From contig WPIO01000017.1 in assembly GCA_009760855.2 (NCBI GenBank), forward strand, positions 3,526,501 to 3,590,500: a stretch of DNA of 64,000 nucleotides, read 5' to 3'. The translations under genes and the position numbers were made by a program. Positions 10,936 through 33,800 of this stretch are shown here, piece by piece. This DNA comes from Cristatella mucedo (Eukaryota; Bryozoa; Phylactolaemata; Cristatellidae). The first letter of the stretch is position 1, and every line of letters begins with the position of its first letter. Under the pieces are notes generated by a model, which made no database searches, was not told the origin of the DNA, and saw only the letters and a list, made by a program, of their open reading frames with translations.

Positions 10936-11599
10936 CATAGGACCTACCGTAGGCCGGAGCCACTGTCATACAGCAGAGTGAAGTCAGCTCCTTTCAGGAA
11001 GGCAGATAGAAATGTGTAGTACATATCTGGCGGGTTGACCACACGTACCACGAGCCTCCGCTCCGAGTCAAGCAGCCAACTCACAACCTCCTCGTCGCCG
11101 TAGAAGTACTCAAGCAGCATTGCTGTATGCCATCGCAGCCGCGGGAAATTGCTTGTAGCGAGACGCTCTGACGGCACCCAGTTGCCACGGCGCAGGGTGC
11201 GGTAGCTTCGGTCCTCGAAGTGCTTTCGGCTGAGAATCGCGAGGCGTCAGCAGAGGACATTCGCGAGACACCCTCGAAACAGGTAACGGCGGTCTTACAA
11301 TGGTGGGTAGTGGGGTAGCTGTCGTCGCTCCAGAATCGCTTGCCTAGAATGCTTGTAGTTTCTCCCAAGCATCGTCGTTTGCACCAGTTGCCATCAGATT
11401 TCCAACAAAGAACTGCTTCTCGAAGTTGTGCCATCCGGACCCATCGTCGCTCTGTCTAACATTGTGTATGGAAGATTTTTAGAAGCTCATCACCAAAATA
11501 TTTGTGTGACAAATCGCGTCTTGACTAGTGGAGACATCGATTACCATTGTAACAGTCAAACCGGTCATTTACTGTCTGAAGAACTTCGGTTTGGCCTAA
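10936..11599. other. Intergenic, unassigned
   Basis: This GC-rich stretch has two - strand ORFs (10944-11177 and 11081-11434) without a domain I recognise. The first (MPSERLATSNFPRLRWHTAM) has ordinary amino-acid composition and could be a relic of an LTR-element gene, since it shares the GCGAGACGCTCTGAC motif with about 6535. No firm call. Confidence 0.35.
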
Positions 11600-11745
11600 T
11601 ACATTATGTCGTATGCATGTACCTGCTTACAGTGTGCTTGCTTCGTCGGGATGTTACCACTAATCATGTGCTAATGCTCCCTATACAGCATCTTTTAGTG
11701 CTTAGAAAGAGATTCAGTTCTCTGAGTGAGCTATTATTATTATGA
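11600..11745 (+). mobile_element. LINE-A 3' end
   Basis: This 3' UTR fragment includes ATGTTACCACTAATCATG, AGTGCTTAGAAAGAGATTCA and GTTCTCTGAGTGAGC, then TATTATTATTATG. It is the decayed LINE-A terminal hairpin and TTA tail. The upstream boundary is unclear. Confidence 0.75.
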
Positions 11746-11890
11746 AGTAATATGACTCTTATAGATGGTCATGATCTGGATCTCGGGATCACAGAGGATG
11801 TGCGCTACACTGACCTTGTCGTGTGGCCGCTAACCCATCTTGAATCATTACTCAATCTCGTTTACTGCTCATGCTCCATTTTATGTGCAG

Positions 11891-12185
11891 GGTGGCATCA
11901 AGTTTGCCCACCAACGAAACATTAAAACATCGATACCAAGACATTTTGCAATACGTTTGCGATGCAGGTCTTCATGATCTGCACCCACACATCTGCACAC
12001 ACACTCATAGTTATCTGTTGGCTTTAACAGATCGCGATATCCCACTTGAACGATTGAGAACAATAATCAGGCAGATGAGGCAAAGAGCTCCAAAGCGTTT
12101 TAAGGGCTCAACTGACAGTAAAAGTGAACTGGTGAAAAAACAGCAAGAGAAAAATAACCAACTGATTTCAAAGTGTCGACATTGA
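11891..12185 (+). CDS. Possible 3'-terminal exon of an unrecognised gene
   Basis: An acceptor-like TTTTATGTGCAG ends at 11890. An open frame of 97 codons follows, to TGA at 12183-12185. It reads VASSLPTNETLKHRYQDILQ near the start, then DRDIPLERLRTIIRQMRQ and a basic, Gln/Lys-rich end. Composition is protein-like and soluble, with a predicted helix in the second half. I do not recognise it and found no partner exon upstream; 11600-11745 is LINE. It may be a real last exon, a processed relic or a chance ORF. Confidence 0.35.
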
Positions 12186-12235
12186 CACTATACCGGCCTC
12201 TCAAGATCGAGGTTTAGCCCAATCTATGCTAATAA

Positions 12236-12275
12236 TATAATAATAATAATGCACTTGATAAAATGCTACAATCAG
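12236..12275 (-). mobile_element. LINE-A tail remnant
   Basis: ATAATAATAATGCACTTGATAAAATGC is the reverse complement of the LINE-A terminus (GC..TTTATCAAGTGCATTATTATT). Only the last few dozen bases are recognisable. Confidence 0.6.
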
Positions 12276-13678
12276 GGCTACGTACTTGCTTAGCACCCTT
12301 CCGTGCCTCGAATTTATTACAAAGGCAACGATGGAGTGGCTTACGACCTACAACTGTGGTCTTATCTATCCATTGATAAAGTAGCTCACATAAAAAATTT
12401 AATAATTTGTGGCTTGAAACACACCAGCAGTACCCGTCTTTCGAAGAGCGCTTCAAACAGTATAGCTAAATCCTAATGTGCCTTAACTAAAAAAAAAACG
12501 TTGAGTTTTCACATTGCCCACCAGACCTCGTGAGTACTAGGGAATGGTGCTGCATAATGTATGTAGAAAAATAAAAATAATTTTTTTTTTAAATAGGAGT
12601 AGAGCTCTATCTGCCGTAATTCTATAACGACGGCCAAGTAAATGAAATTACTAGATTCGCAGAGAAATATAGTACAACGCATGGAATCAAGTAATTTGCT
12701 CTTAGGTAACGAGCGAGCAAGTTTGAATGGAAAAGTGGAAGTAAATTAAAGGCACGGTGGTCCGAATCTTAATTTGTAAACCGGCGGAAGAGCCTTAACG
12801 GCTGGAACTCCACTTATAGTGGGCATTTCACAATTTTCTGGTGAAGGATCGAGCCCAGCGATCAAGGTCGCTGGGCTTAGACCTAAAACCCTGCAATTCT
12901 CAGGACAGAAAAGTCGTCGGCTGGCTACGCGGTCAAACACGAAGAAGCTGGCAAAGAAACTACCGGCTTAAAAAAAACATAGATATCAGCCGGTTCAAAG
13001 CTGGTGCAGCAGAATCACATTACCTCGATGCGTGCTTGCTGTCGTAGCGGGAATATGCCGCCTCAATAGCTGCTTTCATCATCAATATGGGCAGAATGCT
13101 AAATGAGATTACACCCGTTTAGTTTATTTCCCTTTCACTTGATTTATGCTGTGAGTTCCTCAAAACCTTTGATACCGCTTCTTTAATCGCCAGTTCTACG
13201 CTTCAACCAACATAAGCTAATATAGAAGTACTTATAGATCTGAAGGTCGAGAAGCCATAAGGTACAGATGTGAAATCTCCATGCGACCTTACGGCGCGAT
13301 CATAGATACCAAACACGGGTATGCGTTCTACGATTTCTTTATAAAACTGCGAGGTAACTTACCCTGCTACCATATAACCTACCACTGAAGAGTCTAAATG
13401 GCCTTCACTATGTGCAAACTTGGGAGCGGGCGCCACCCAACTACGAAACGGGCGACCGTAGACTCATTTAACACAAGCGGTGGTTATGAAGGTCGAGTTT
13501 AGGCTAGTATTTCCGGATCCGGAGTTCCCGACTGCCGGCCGACTGGTTTCCGAGTGCAGTTGTGTTGGTCAGTAGTGTGCTGCTGCGTTCCATTTCCCTC
13601 ATTCTTAGCATTACCCAATTGAGTTTCTGATCATTGCCATTCCAATTGACAGTATATATTATCAGTAGAGAACTCGTC
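12276..13678. other. Intergenic upstream of MRPL24
   Basis: No gene recognised. A fragment near 12740-12830 (GGCGGAAGAGCCTTAACGGC) resembles the SINE-2 body. The last 200 bases before 13679 should hold the MRPL24 promoter and 5' UTR, but I see no clear TATA box or initiator. Confidence 0.4.
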
Positions 13679-24731
<11,053 letters not shown>

Positions 24732-24740
24732 AGCCTATTA

Positions 24741-24756
24741 TATAAATGACTTTATT
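24741..24756. terminator. Poly(A) signals of the MRPL24/SUGP1 convergent 3' ends
   Basis: TTTATT at 24751-24756 is AATAAA on the - strand, 55 bases past the SUGP1 stop. On the + strand TATAAA (about 24741-24746), a weak hexamer variant, lies 10 bases past the MRPL24 stop. The two mRNAs must therefore overlap or abut within the 79 bp between the stops. Confidence 0.6.
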
Positions 24757-24810
24757 CAACATGGTTGTATACATAGCTTTCATTACCCAAAAACGCCACC
24801 GTCTGATTGC

Positions 24811-27800
24811 CTAATAGTAGGATCGTCTTGGGTTATTCTACAACAACAAAAACGACAATCGGATAAGCATTAGAATGGTGCAAGTGTCGCTATACAGGAA
24901 GGTCATTATAAAGGTTTATACTTACGAGAGGATTTGGCCTAAATCGGTAGGCAAGCATCATGCGTTTTCTATAGGCATCATACTCGTCATCTTCTGCTGA
25001 AAGATTGCCAGGCTTTTGCTGTCCCAATCCGGCCCCATCTAGTGCTGTGGCACCCCTATAAAAAAATTACAAGGAAAGTGAGTAGATGCTCTCTTTTAAC
25101 GAAAATACGAACATAGGACACAAAAACATGTCTACAGCATACTTGTTGACAGGTGCAGTAATGCCTTGCTCTTTGGAGCCAAGTCCTTTTCCTTCCTCCC
25201 AACCCATTTTCTGAAGCATCTGGTAACCTATGTTATCACAGTTCAGTTTGAATTGCTTGTAGTCTGAAAGGTCTGGCGTTCGTCCTTGTTTTAAGGCCTA
25301 AAATCAAAAAAGAAAGCAAGTATATAAGCAAGTATACGGCCTAGTAAATCTTTTCAAGTCGGCATGAAGCATACATAGAACACTAAAAGTGCACACGTTA
25401 TTACCTTCCAACTTGATAATAAGCTAACAAAGTGCCTTGGTTCCCTACACCTATGCCTGATGGCTGGGGGCATAGTAGCGATGTCATCACGAATGTCAAT
25501 TTTTAAAGGGCTACTCGACTTTCTCCCGTCTTGTTTTTTGGCTCTGGAGCAGGCACACAGACATAATTGTTCCAAGATGGAGTTTGGGAATGTGGCCTTT
25601 AATCTTATGTATAACTTAAAACCTTTAATCGTAAATGCTGGCCTTAAATCCTGATATATCGTACTAGGCTAGATTGCACCAGACAGAACCTCCTCTCATT
25701 CCATGTACACGAGCAATCTTCCAATTGATCCAGCACTTTTTGTGGAGTATTATCAGAACACTTTTTGGGAAGTCGCATTACTCTTTAGCCTTAGGCTTGC
25801 TGCAGCAGCGGTTCACACCTGATTGATCAAAATGTGATAAAAAGGAACGTCGTGAGCAACTTGCACTCTCTGAAAAAACTCACACGGTTATCTTCTTCAA
25901 GGATTGATCCTGAAAAATCGCCAAGGTTTAAGAAAATGAAAAAGTATGTCTTGAAATTTGTCGATGTAGTCTGTTTTTGTAGCAATACCTTCCCATAACT
26001 GTGCCCATATGCCCTCCACGGAGTGATTTTACTCGTTTGTTGCTTACGACGTCACTCCCGAGTCGTTAAGTTACTTGTATAAATAGCGTCGGAATGTGGC
26101 ATCCCCCCCCCCGTGCACAAATGCTAATGGCCCTGACTGTAGCTATTAACATCTTAAGAAAAAGCATGTGATTTCATGATTGTCTCCTGTTATTTAAAGA
26201 AAAATTATGGGTAATAGTACTAAATAAAGCTGAATCAAGCAAAGATCTTACCTCGTAGGTCTCCATAAACTTATCCAGCTCATCGGGCGGTAGGAAATCG
26301 CCAATGTGATGCTTACCGCGACCCATTTCCGTTAGCTCTTCGGCCCATTCTGCAAAGGCAAACAGAATCATTAGCATTCTAACTAGCACGGCAAGCATCG
26401 TGGGCATGCACAGGAAAGCCTCATAACACGCACATCCCAATAAGCCCAATAAAACTACACGACCCTTCTTTAAATGTGTAGGCTCAGGCTGGAACCATAT
26501 ACAAACCGTTATGCTCTTCTGTATTCGACCAACAAGCATGTGATACGGAGAACCATACTAAAAAAAAGGTGGTTGTGTTGAGCTATAGTAGTTGTGTATA
26601 GAAGCACCGTGTCGCTCTGTGAAACCTAATGTTTGTCCTGCCACCTGACTAAACAGTAGCCAAAGTCCCATTATCACGATGGCTGCCACGTGGAAAAGAT
26701 TCTAAGTGCTCAGTATAGGACTATAAATACCAGCTGACAGTGGAAGGAGAGTGAGGGAGAGGTAGGGTTAAAGCTGTGAGTGTAATAGTGAATCTCTACA
26801 GAAAAAACCTTCAATCTTCATGGAGTTACAGATGCCAAAGGTAATAACAACCTGGTGTTTTGGTGACACAGCTGGGTTTAAGGCTACAGAGAGAAGCAGA
26901 AACCGGGCCTCACACTCCAAAAATGTTTGGTGAGCAATAATCTCATGTACTTATAAGTCTTACTGAAACGTCGACGAGAAATCTACAGAGCCTCCAAATG
27001 CAGTCTTCAATACGGCCGGCCAGCAGAGGATTTAAATCTGATAACTACATTGTATCATTAAACATGACAAATGAAGTGGCCAGAGTAAAAATAAAAAGCA
27101 CACCAGATCATATCTATAATTTCAATACAAAGTGCAACGGCATCTTTTCACAGTTGTTAATTGTTTCACAGCAACACTGGCTTAGCCCCTGCCCGTGCCG
27201 GGACTATGGCACTTTCCTACCAGCGACCCTTTGCTGCTGTTTGCATGCTATTGATTCACCGGCTACCTTTCGTCTCACCAGAAATAGGCTTCTCTCTTTT
27301 GCATTTGTATATATAATATGTATTCTGCAGAATAAACAATGAGCAAGCAAAGCCAGTTGGGCCTTTAAACAACTTATTAATTTTAACCGAGGTTTTTAAG
27401 CTACAAAAATTGGCTGAATATGCACAAACAACATTGCAGCCATTACTAAACACAAAAGAGAACATAAAAGACCCCTTGTGCTCTAATGACTGCATAACTC
27501 AAATCTCACTTCATTCTAGGACATGCCACACCTAGCAGATCACAGCTTCACAATTCCTTCACACAAGCCCGCGTCCATACAGCACAGGCGAATAAAGTAT
27601 ACTTACTCTTAGTGCACTGCATCTCGGCCATACGCAGCCTATGCTCCCAAGTTCCACCACTCGTGTCTTCATCCGAATCGTACTCGTACATCTTTTTATT
27701 TGGTTTGCAAAGCATAACTGCTCTCTCTGCTTCTTCCTGAGCCTTCTTTCGCCTCATAATCATTTCGTACATTTCGTTGAGCTACAATCCGAAATCCACT

Positions 27801-30800
27801 TGCTCGAGACCTACTAGGAATGCGAGTTACAGCACCGTCATGTCACCCCCAAAACGAGCATTTCTTAGAGATACCGTCAGCTAGTCATGCCCTCACCTCT
27901 TTCTGATAGGCTAGTTGTTTCTTTTGCACCTCGGTCAGAGACTCGCCGCCTGTAACTTGTCGAGCAAGTCGCGCTTCGACAGTGGCATGTGTCGTTGGAC
28001 CGCCCTTCTGCTCACTGCCAACGTTATAGTGATGGCTTGCAGAGTAGTCGTCAGCATCAGCAAATGCTGCTGCAGCTGCAGCAACTGCTGCCTCAGCCTC
28101 AGTCATGGGAGCTGTGGTTGATGTCTGAGCATTGCTGCTGGTGCTTGCTGCTGCCTGACCACTTGACCACCTACTTTGCTTCTTCCTAGACAAATGCCGG
28201 GCAGCTGCCCTTTCGTCGTCACTGTCTGCTTCATCCCCAGCTTCATCGGCTGCCTCAAAAGCAGCAGTCTTCTTCTTCAACGACCGCTGAAGGCACCGTT
28301 GGTAATATTTGTAGCCTTCACAATCCGAGTCATAAAGAAACCTAAAACATCAAAAGTAAAAACTAAGCCGAATCACGAACTCACTTGCCCAGCCATGACA
28401 GACACGACTAACGAAGCAGGGCAGCCTTTAGCTGGCATCGCTGTTGCATAGGGTTAATGAAAGAACTGAAATAAAGTCAGCATGTTAAATTCCATGGATA
28501 GACTTAAAACACAAGGAGGACTTTAATCCCAGCAAGTTTGGCCGACAGCACTTACTGATAAAGTGGATCCTTGAGATGTGCAGCCCTTGCCTTAACTTCA
28601 GCCGCCACCCCTCCGGCGGAAACAGCTTCTGCCAAGTGCTCGATGGTGTCACGCACATCTTCTGGTAGAGAAACTAGAGACCACACCTCTCAGAACCTTT
28701 GTTACAGTGCAAAACATGTGCTACTACAGTCAGGGTCAAGTAATTTACATGACACTCAAGTGACCTCCAGGAATCACTAGGTAGCATGGTTTTATCCGGC
28801 AGGCACCACACTCTTCTGCATAGTGGGACATTTAAATTAGTGATAGCGACTGACCAACATTATCATAGCAGTAAGACAACAAACATATTAGCAAGTACAG
28901 CAATGAAATATTGTCATCAACTTTATGCCTGTTGCCTGCTCCATAGTTTCTATCTGCAACTTTTTTAAGCTTACATATCTGAGAGGTCATAAAGCCAATA
29001 GCAGAGACATATGATACCCCAGTACAGTGCAAATGTGGGGTAGCACCATAGTAAGAGGCAGTATCTTTTTCCATCTCATTACTGACCAGCAAAGTATACA
29101 TTCATCGGCAAAGCAAGGATGGCCGGCAGGCTAAACCTAAGGGGGTGGCTTACCCCGGACCTTTTTAGAGCCAGCCACAGCAGGTGGCATACCCTCACCA
29201 AAAGTGCATGCCACCCAGCTGGCTGATGACATGTGGAAATAGCAAAACAAGTTCTGCTAAGTTTGGACCTAGTTTTTATCAATGTCATCACTGCAACAGG
29301 AGCTGACTTTGCAAATGATTGTTGATGAATGAGCATGCCTGCAAGTACATAGCCTACATGCACTCCAGCATGGCGACTGATCAATCAAGGGCTTGGGGGA
29401 TGAATGGCTATTGTGGTGTTAAATATGCATCTCGTATTCCTTACAGCATGCATTGGTGGGCGATTAGGATTTGTTCTACTGGCACCATTAAACCTACATT
29501 ATACTTGCTAGCATACAATACTTCTTGACAGAACAATGCTACAGTAGCATACGAGGCGATAGTACAGCATATGAAGACATCTGCCAATAAGCAGTAGACA
29601 TCTACGCATAAGCAAACACTGGAACTTTTGTGCTACTAGAAGCACTTCAGGCAATAATAATATATTTGTACAGAGCTCTCAGAGAATCCAATCTCTTTCT
29701 AGGCACTTTACACATGCTGCAAAGGAAGCATGGTCGAACGGTTAGTGGTAGCATACTTGATGTCAACAAGCATAACATGGTTACAGGCGACATGCAAATA
29801 GGGTTAGTGGCAGCATGCAGTGTCAGCACTTATAAGCACACAAAGGATGGGGTAAATGCTGTAATAAATAGATGTGTTTTAGCTTATTTTTAAATGTCAA
29901 GTCAGGAGATGTCGTGACGTCAGTCGAGAGTGATATCCAGGCACAGTTTCTAAAGGACTTGAGGTTAGTACGATGTGTAGCTAAACGATTAGATTCAGAA
30001 AAGCAGGTGTACGATACTTAGCCTAGTGGGGAGTACATCTGATAGGTAGGCTGGAGCCAAATAATGAAGAGACCTCAAGTGAGTGACATGCAGGCAAGAT
30101 TGCAAGCCTTCCCACCCCAAGTTTCATTGCCTGACATTGTGATGACTGCAGTTACGGTTAGCATTTTGTTGCAACTAGGCTAGTCTACTCTGGCGATCTG
30201 GTCTGGAGGTCTAGAGTGGAAGTCTGGCCAGAGGGGAAGCATAGTCTCCTTTAGTCTTGAAGTCGTAAGTGCATGGTAAGGGGCATTTGCATTGGTCAGA
30301 CTTTTGTTGGACTCGACTACACACTCAACACCAACTTAAGCTGCGCCACGAGGACGTCAGTGCTCAAGAGTTTAGGCAGCTGCATGCATGGGCATAGTAA
30401 GGAGATTCCCGTATACATCTAGTGGCATCCAGTCATGAAGAAATTTTAAAGTTGCAGTGGGTTCTCAAAATCGTCTGTTAAAACACCATCGGGAAGTGTA
30501 ACTGTTATCACGTAGCAATACATAAATAAACGGTGCACTACTGCCTGCTCTTGATGGCAGCTGCATCTGCCTTCTCTCACTTTAAACATAAGGATCATAC
30601 TGCATTTAATACTTACAAAAATGGTTAGCTGATTCAATAGCCTTATTTAAAAGCAGGCAGAAGAGCCTAAACGCCTATCAACACCAATCGCAGTAGACAA
30701 TAAAAGATCGACCACTGATTAATTCGATCCCACGACCTGGTCGTGAAGAGCGAGCATTTTAGCTTCTGGAAAAGACCCAGGAGCGCCGTTTACGCTAGAC

Positions 30801-33800
30801 AAGGTTCGAAGTGTCGCGACATTTCAGATACGATTTGCAACAAAAAGTGTGCCGCATTCCAATGAGAGGTCCCCCTACCTAAATAAGCAAGCCGTAGTAG
30901 ATTTGTCTACCATCTGACACCCCTGCGACCCCTACCCCTCTGTGGAATTTCCCTGGCCCTGAATTTGTATAACGAAGATTTATTTGATTGCATGGCGATT
31001 CTCATGGTTTGAGGATTTTGTTATCTTCAATGAGAGTGCAAACGCAAAAATATGGTAAAGAAAGTGGGCATAGCACATAAATAGATAAAGCCTGCTAATA
31101 ACACTTACCATCATAATCAAGATCAAAAACATCTGTCATGTCAACCACTCGCTTTTTTGTCTTCACTTCGATGGTCTTCAGTCTAAAACGAATCCACTAA
31201 ATAAATGTAGACACAGCCAAAGGAAGAAAAGCGGTTAACAATGAACCAAATGAGCATGGACAAACTAAGCTAACACTTACTTTGTTACTGATTTGCCAAC
31301 CATATTTGAGGTCTGAGCTTCTTTTTGGAGGTCTTGCCCTTCTAGATGACTTGGGACTTGCGCATATGTAGTTGGTAACAGCTGGTTTTCTAAAGCATAT
31401 GGGGACAGGTTAAAAAGTTAAACGGTTAGCTGATTTAATAGTGTCGTGTACTTTAATCAGCAGCAGAGCCACTAACTACCCACCCCTCGGCCATTTCCCA
31501 TTAAAGTTTCTACTGCACAAGCACTTGACACAAGTAATTTATTCAACCAGGGGTAAGGTGCTAGCTCTTCACGACTCAGGTTGTGGGTACGAGTCAGTGT
31601 GTGGGCGATCCTTTATTGCCTACTGGCAGTAGTGGTGATAGCAGTTAAGTGACCAGATATGAGTCAAAGAAGTTAGGTATCGGCCAAGCACAAGCCAGCG
31701 AAGTCACAATCTTGCATCTCAGCTACAGAAGTATCGGATATCAATTGAGGGGTCGTTTCAGGCTTTTCGGGGCCAGCAACAACCAGATCTATGCGCAGAA
31801 GCATGTGGGACTAAGGGAGTCCTAGACAAGCAGCTATTAGCGCAGGCCTAGTTAGGCACTTGCTGAGTTTTGAGGCTGTCTTGGAGTGCTAGCTAGGCAC
31901 TTCCCGGTTGCATTATCATGTCATCACAGCATGCTGTACAGGCTGTATGGGTTCTGCATTGTCCTTAAAATTGATGTTTCGTTCTTTCCAACCTCCAAAG
32001 TATAACAATACAGCTTAAGGCAACGGTTCGAGCCTCCATGCAAAAATGCCGGTATCTATAATGTTACCCAAAGAAGTGCAAGAAGCAAAACCCCTTCAGC
32101 TCTCTCTTAAGTACAGGGTAGGAAATGTAATGTATCTCCGTCTGTAACTCCACAAAGTCACAAAGACCACGTGGGTGTTACGCAGGAGAGTTTTGTATAG
32201 CGCACTCACAGCCTAAGCGGGTTTCGGTACCATTCGGTACCCAACAGACTTCGTCTCACGCAAAAAAAAAGAGAAAGTGGGAAGCACAGCAGAGTCAGGA
32301 GAGCAGTTGAGGTAGTGAGTAGCATGGAAGTAGCAGCTCAGGACCGCTGAAAAGGATGAGCCATAGTCGGCAGTAGGAGAGTAGTTGTCGTTGCGTAGGA
32401 ATTGTGGAAGCGAGTTCTACAGTCTAGGACCTGCAGAGCTGTAGCTTCTATCGCCAACGGTCTTTAAGCGGAGGAATGGGCTAGCTAATTTATTGTCCAC
32501 ACTGGACCTGAGGGCACGAACAGGCTGAAACTGATGCAGCAGCTCAGCTAAGTACGAAGGAGCCAAGCCGTGGCGGGCCTTGTGGGTCAGCATAAGAACT
32601 TTGCTCTGTATCCTTTGCTCAACCGGCAACCATCCTAGCTCTTTCAGCAAAGGAGACACGCGCTCAAACCGCTGGGACTTGAAGACATTCTAAAGCAGCA
32701 GCACAAATATGGGCCATAGAGCCACATACATATATTAAAAGCTAACAGGGAGAGGAGCTGTTCAATATAAACCGCAGGTCTACCCGGGCAGCGGCATATA
32801 GCAACATCACGGACACGGTGCATTCATTAATAAAGTACTGCTACTATTCACGTCGCAAAGTAAAGCACAGGTTGGCTGATATAACAGCCTCACTTATTTA
32901 GTGGCATAAGAGCCTTTTACCACTGCTTGCAGTAGGCAATAAACAATTGCCTGCTACAGGACATGGCTGAGATTATTGTACGTGGTGCCTAGCGAGCAGT
33001 CGTTTATGTTCTCATAAAAGAGGCGGGCAAGTTTCTCGTGCTAGCCCTGTGGCATTCAGTTACAACAGATACTTGTGTCACCAAAAAGGTTCATTAGATG
33101 CTTAAAAAGTGTCAAAAGTAACTACTTACAGGCACAATTAGTTGTAGCCACTGGAAGTTGCTTCAGATTATCGTGGAAGAAGCTGCTTGACCAGGTATAC
33201 GCTGCTAGACACGGCTAATTGAGCCTTCGGTGATAAAATCAGACCCAAGCCGACAGGGAGCATGCCGACAGTGTGAGGGAGACCGCTTGAGAACTGCTGC
33301 ACAAGTGCATCAGTGGAGGTAAGCGCTACCCGCGTCATAGTGGCTGCGCTTGGTGGTGACAATAAAATCTTGGGAATCGCACAAAGAACCAAGCTGCAGC
33401 TGCCTCGCACATAATTGTTCGATTGTCTTGCCACTGCATGGGACCCCTGTCATTTTCTTTCATTCGATTAAATCAGCATAGTAAAACGATGGGAAAGCTA
33501 CAGCACATCCTAGATATATGCTTGCTTTAACAAACAAAAAAACAAGACAAAGGAGAGATTGCACAAGGCAAGCTAGGCTGAAAAAGCCTTTCTTCCAGGT
33601 AGACCAGAATCAGTGAATCAACATATCATTACCAACGTACACACACACTTGCACAGTAATGCAAGAAACTTGCAGAATAAGAATGACAAGAGAGCACATG
33701 TACTGGCATGGCTTGCCCATATTTACAAAACTGCATGTTCCATCAGTGCTGCTGCAGGCCCCAGGTCCAACTATGTAAATATGCTTGAAGTTAAGGACAT

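Noticed and set aside
33168-33434. 88-codon - strand ORF in SUGP1 intron 2
   Set aside because: It cannot be spliced in phase with the flanking exons and resembles no known domain.
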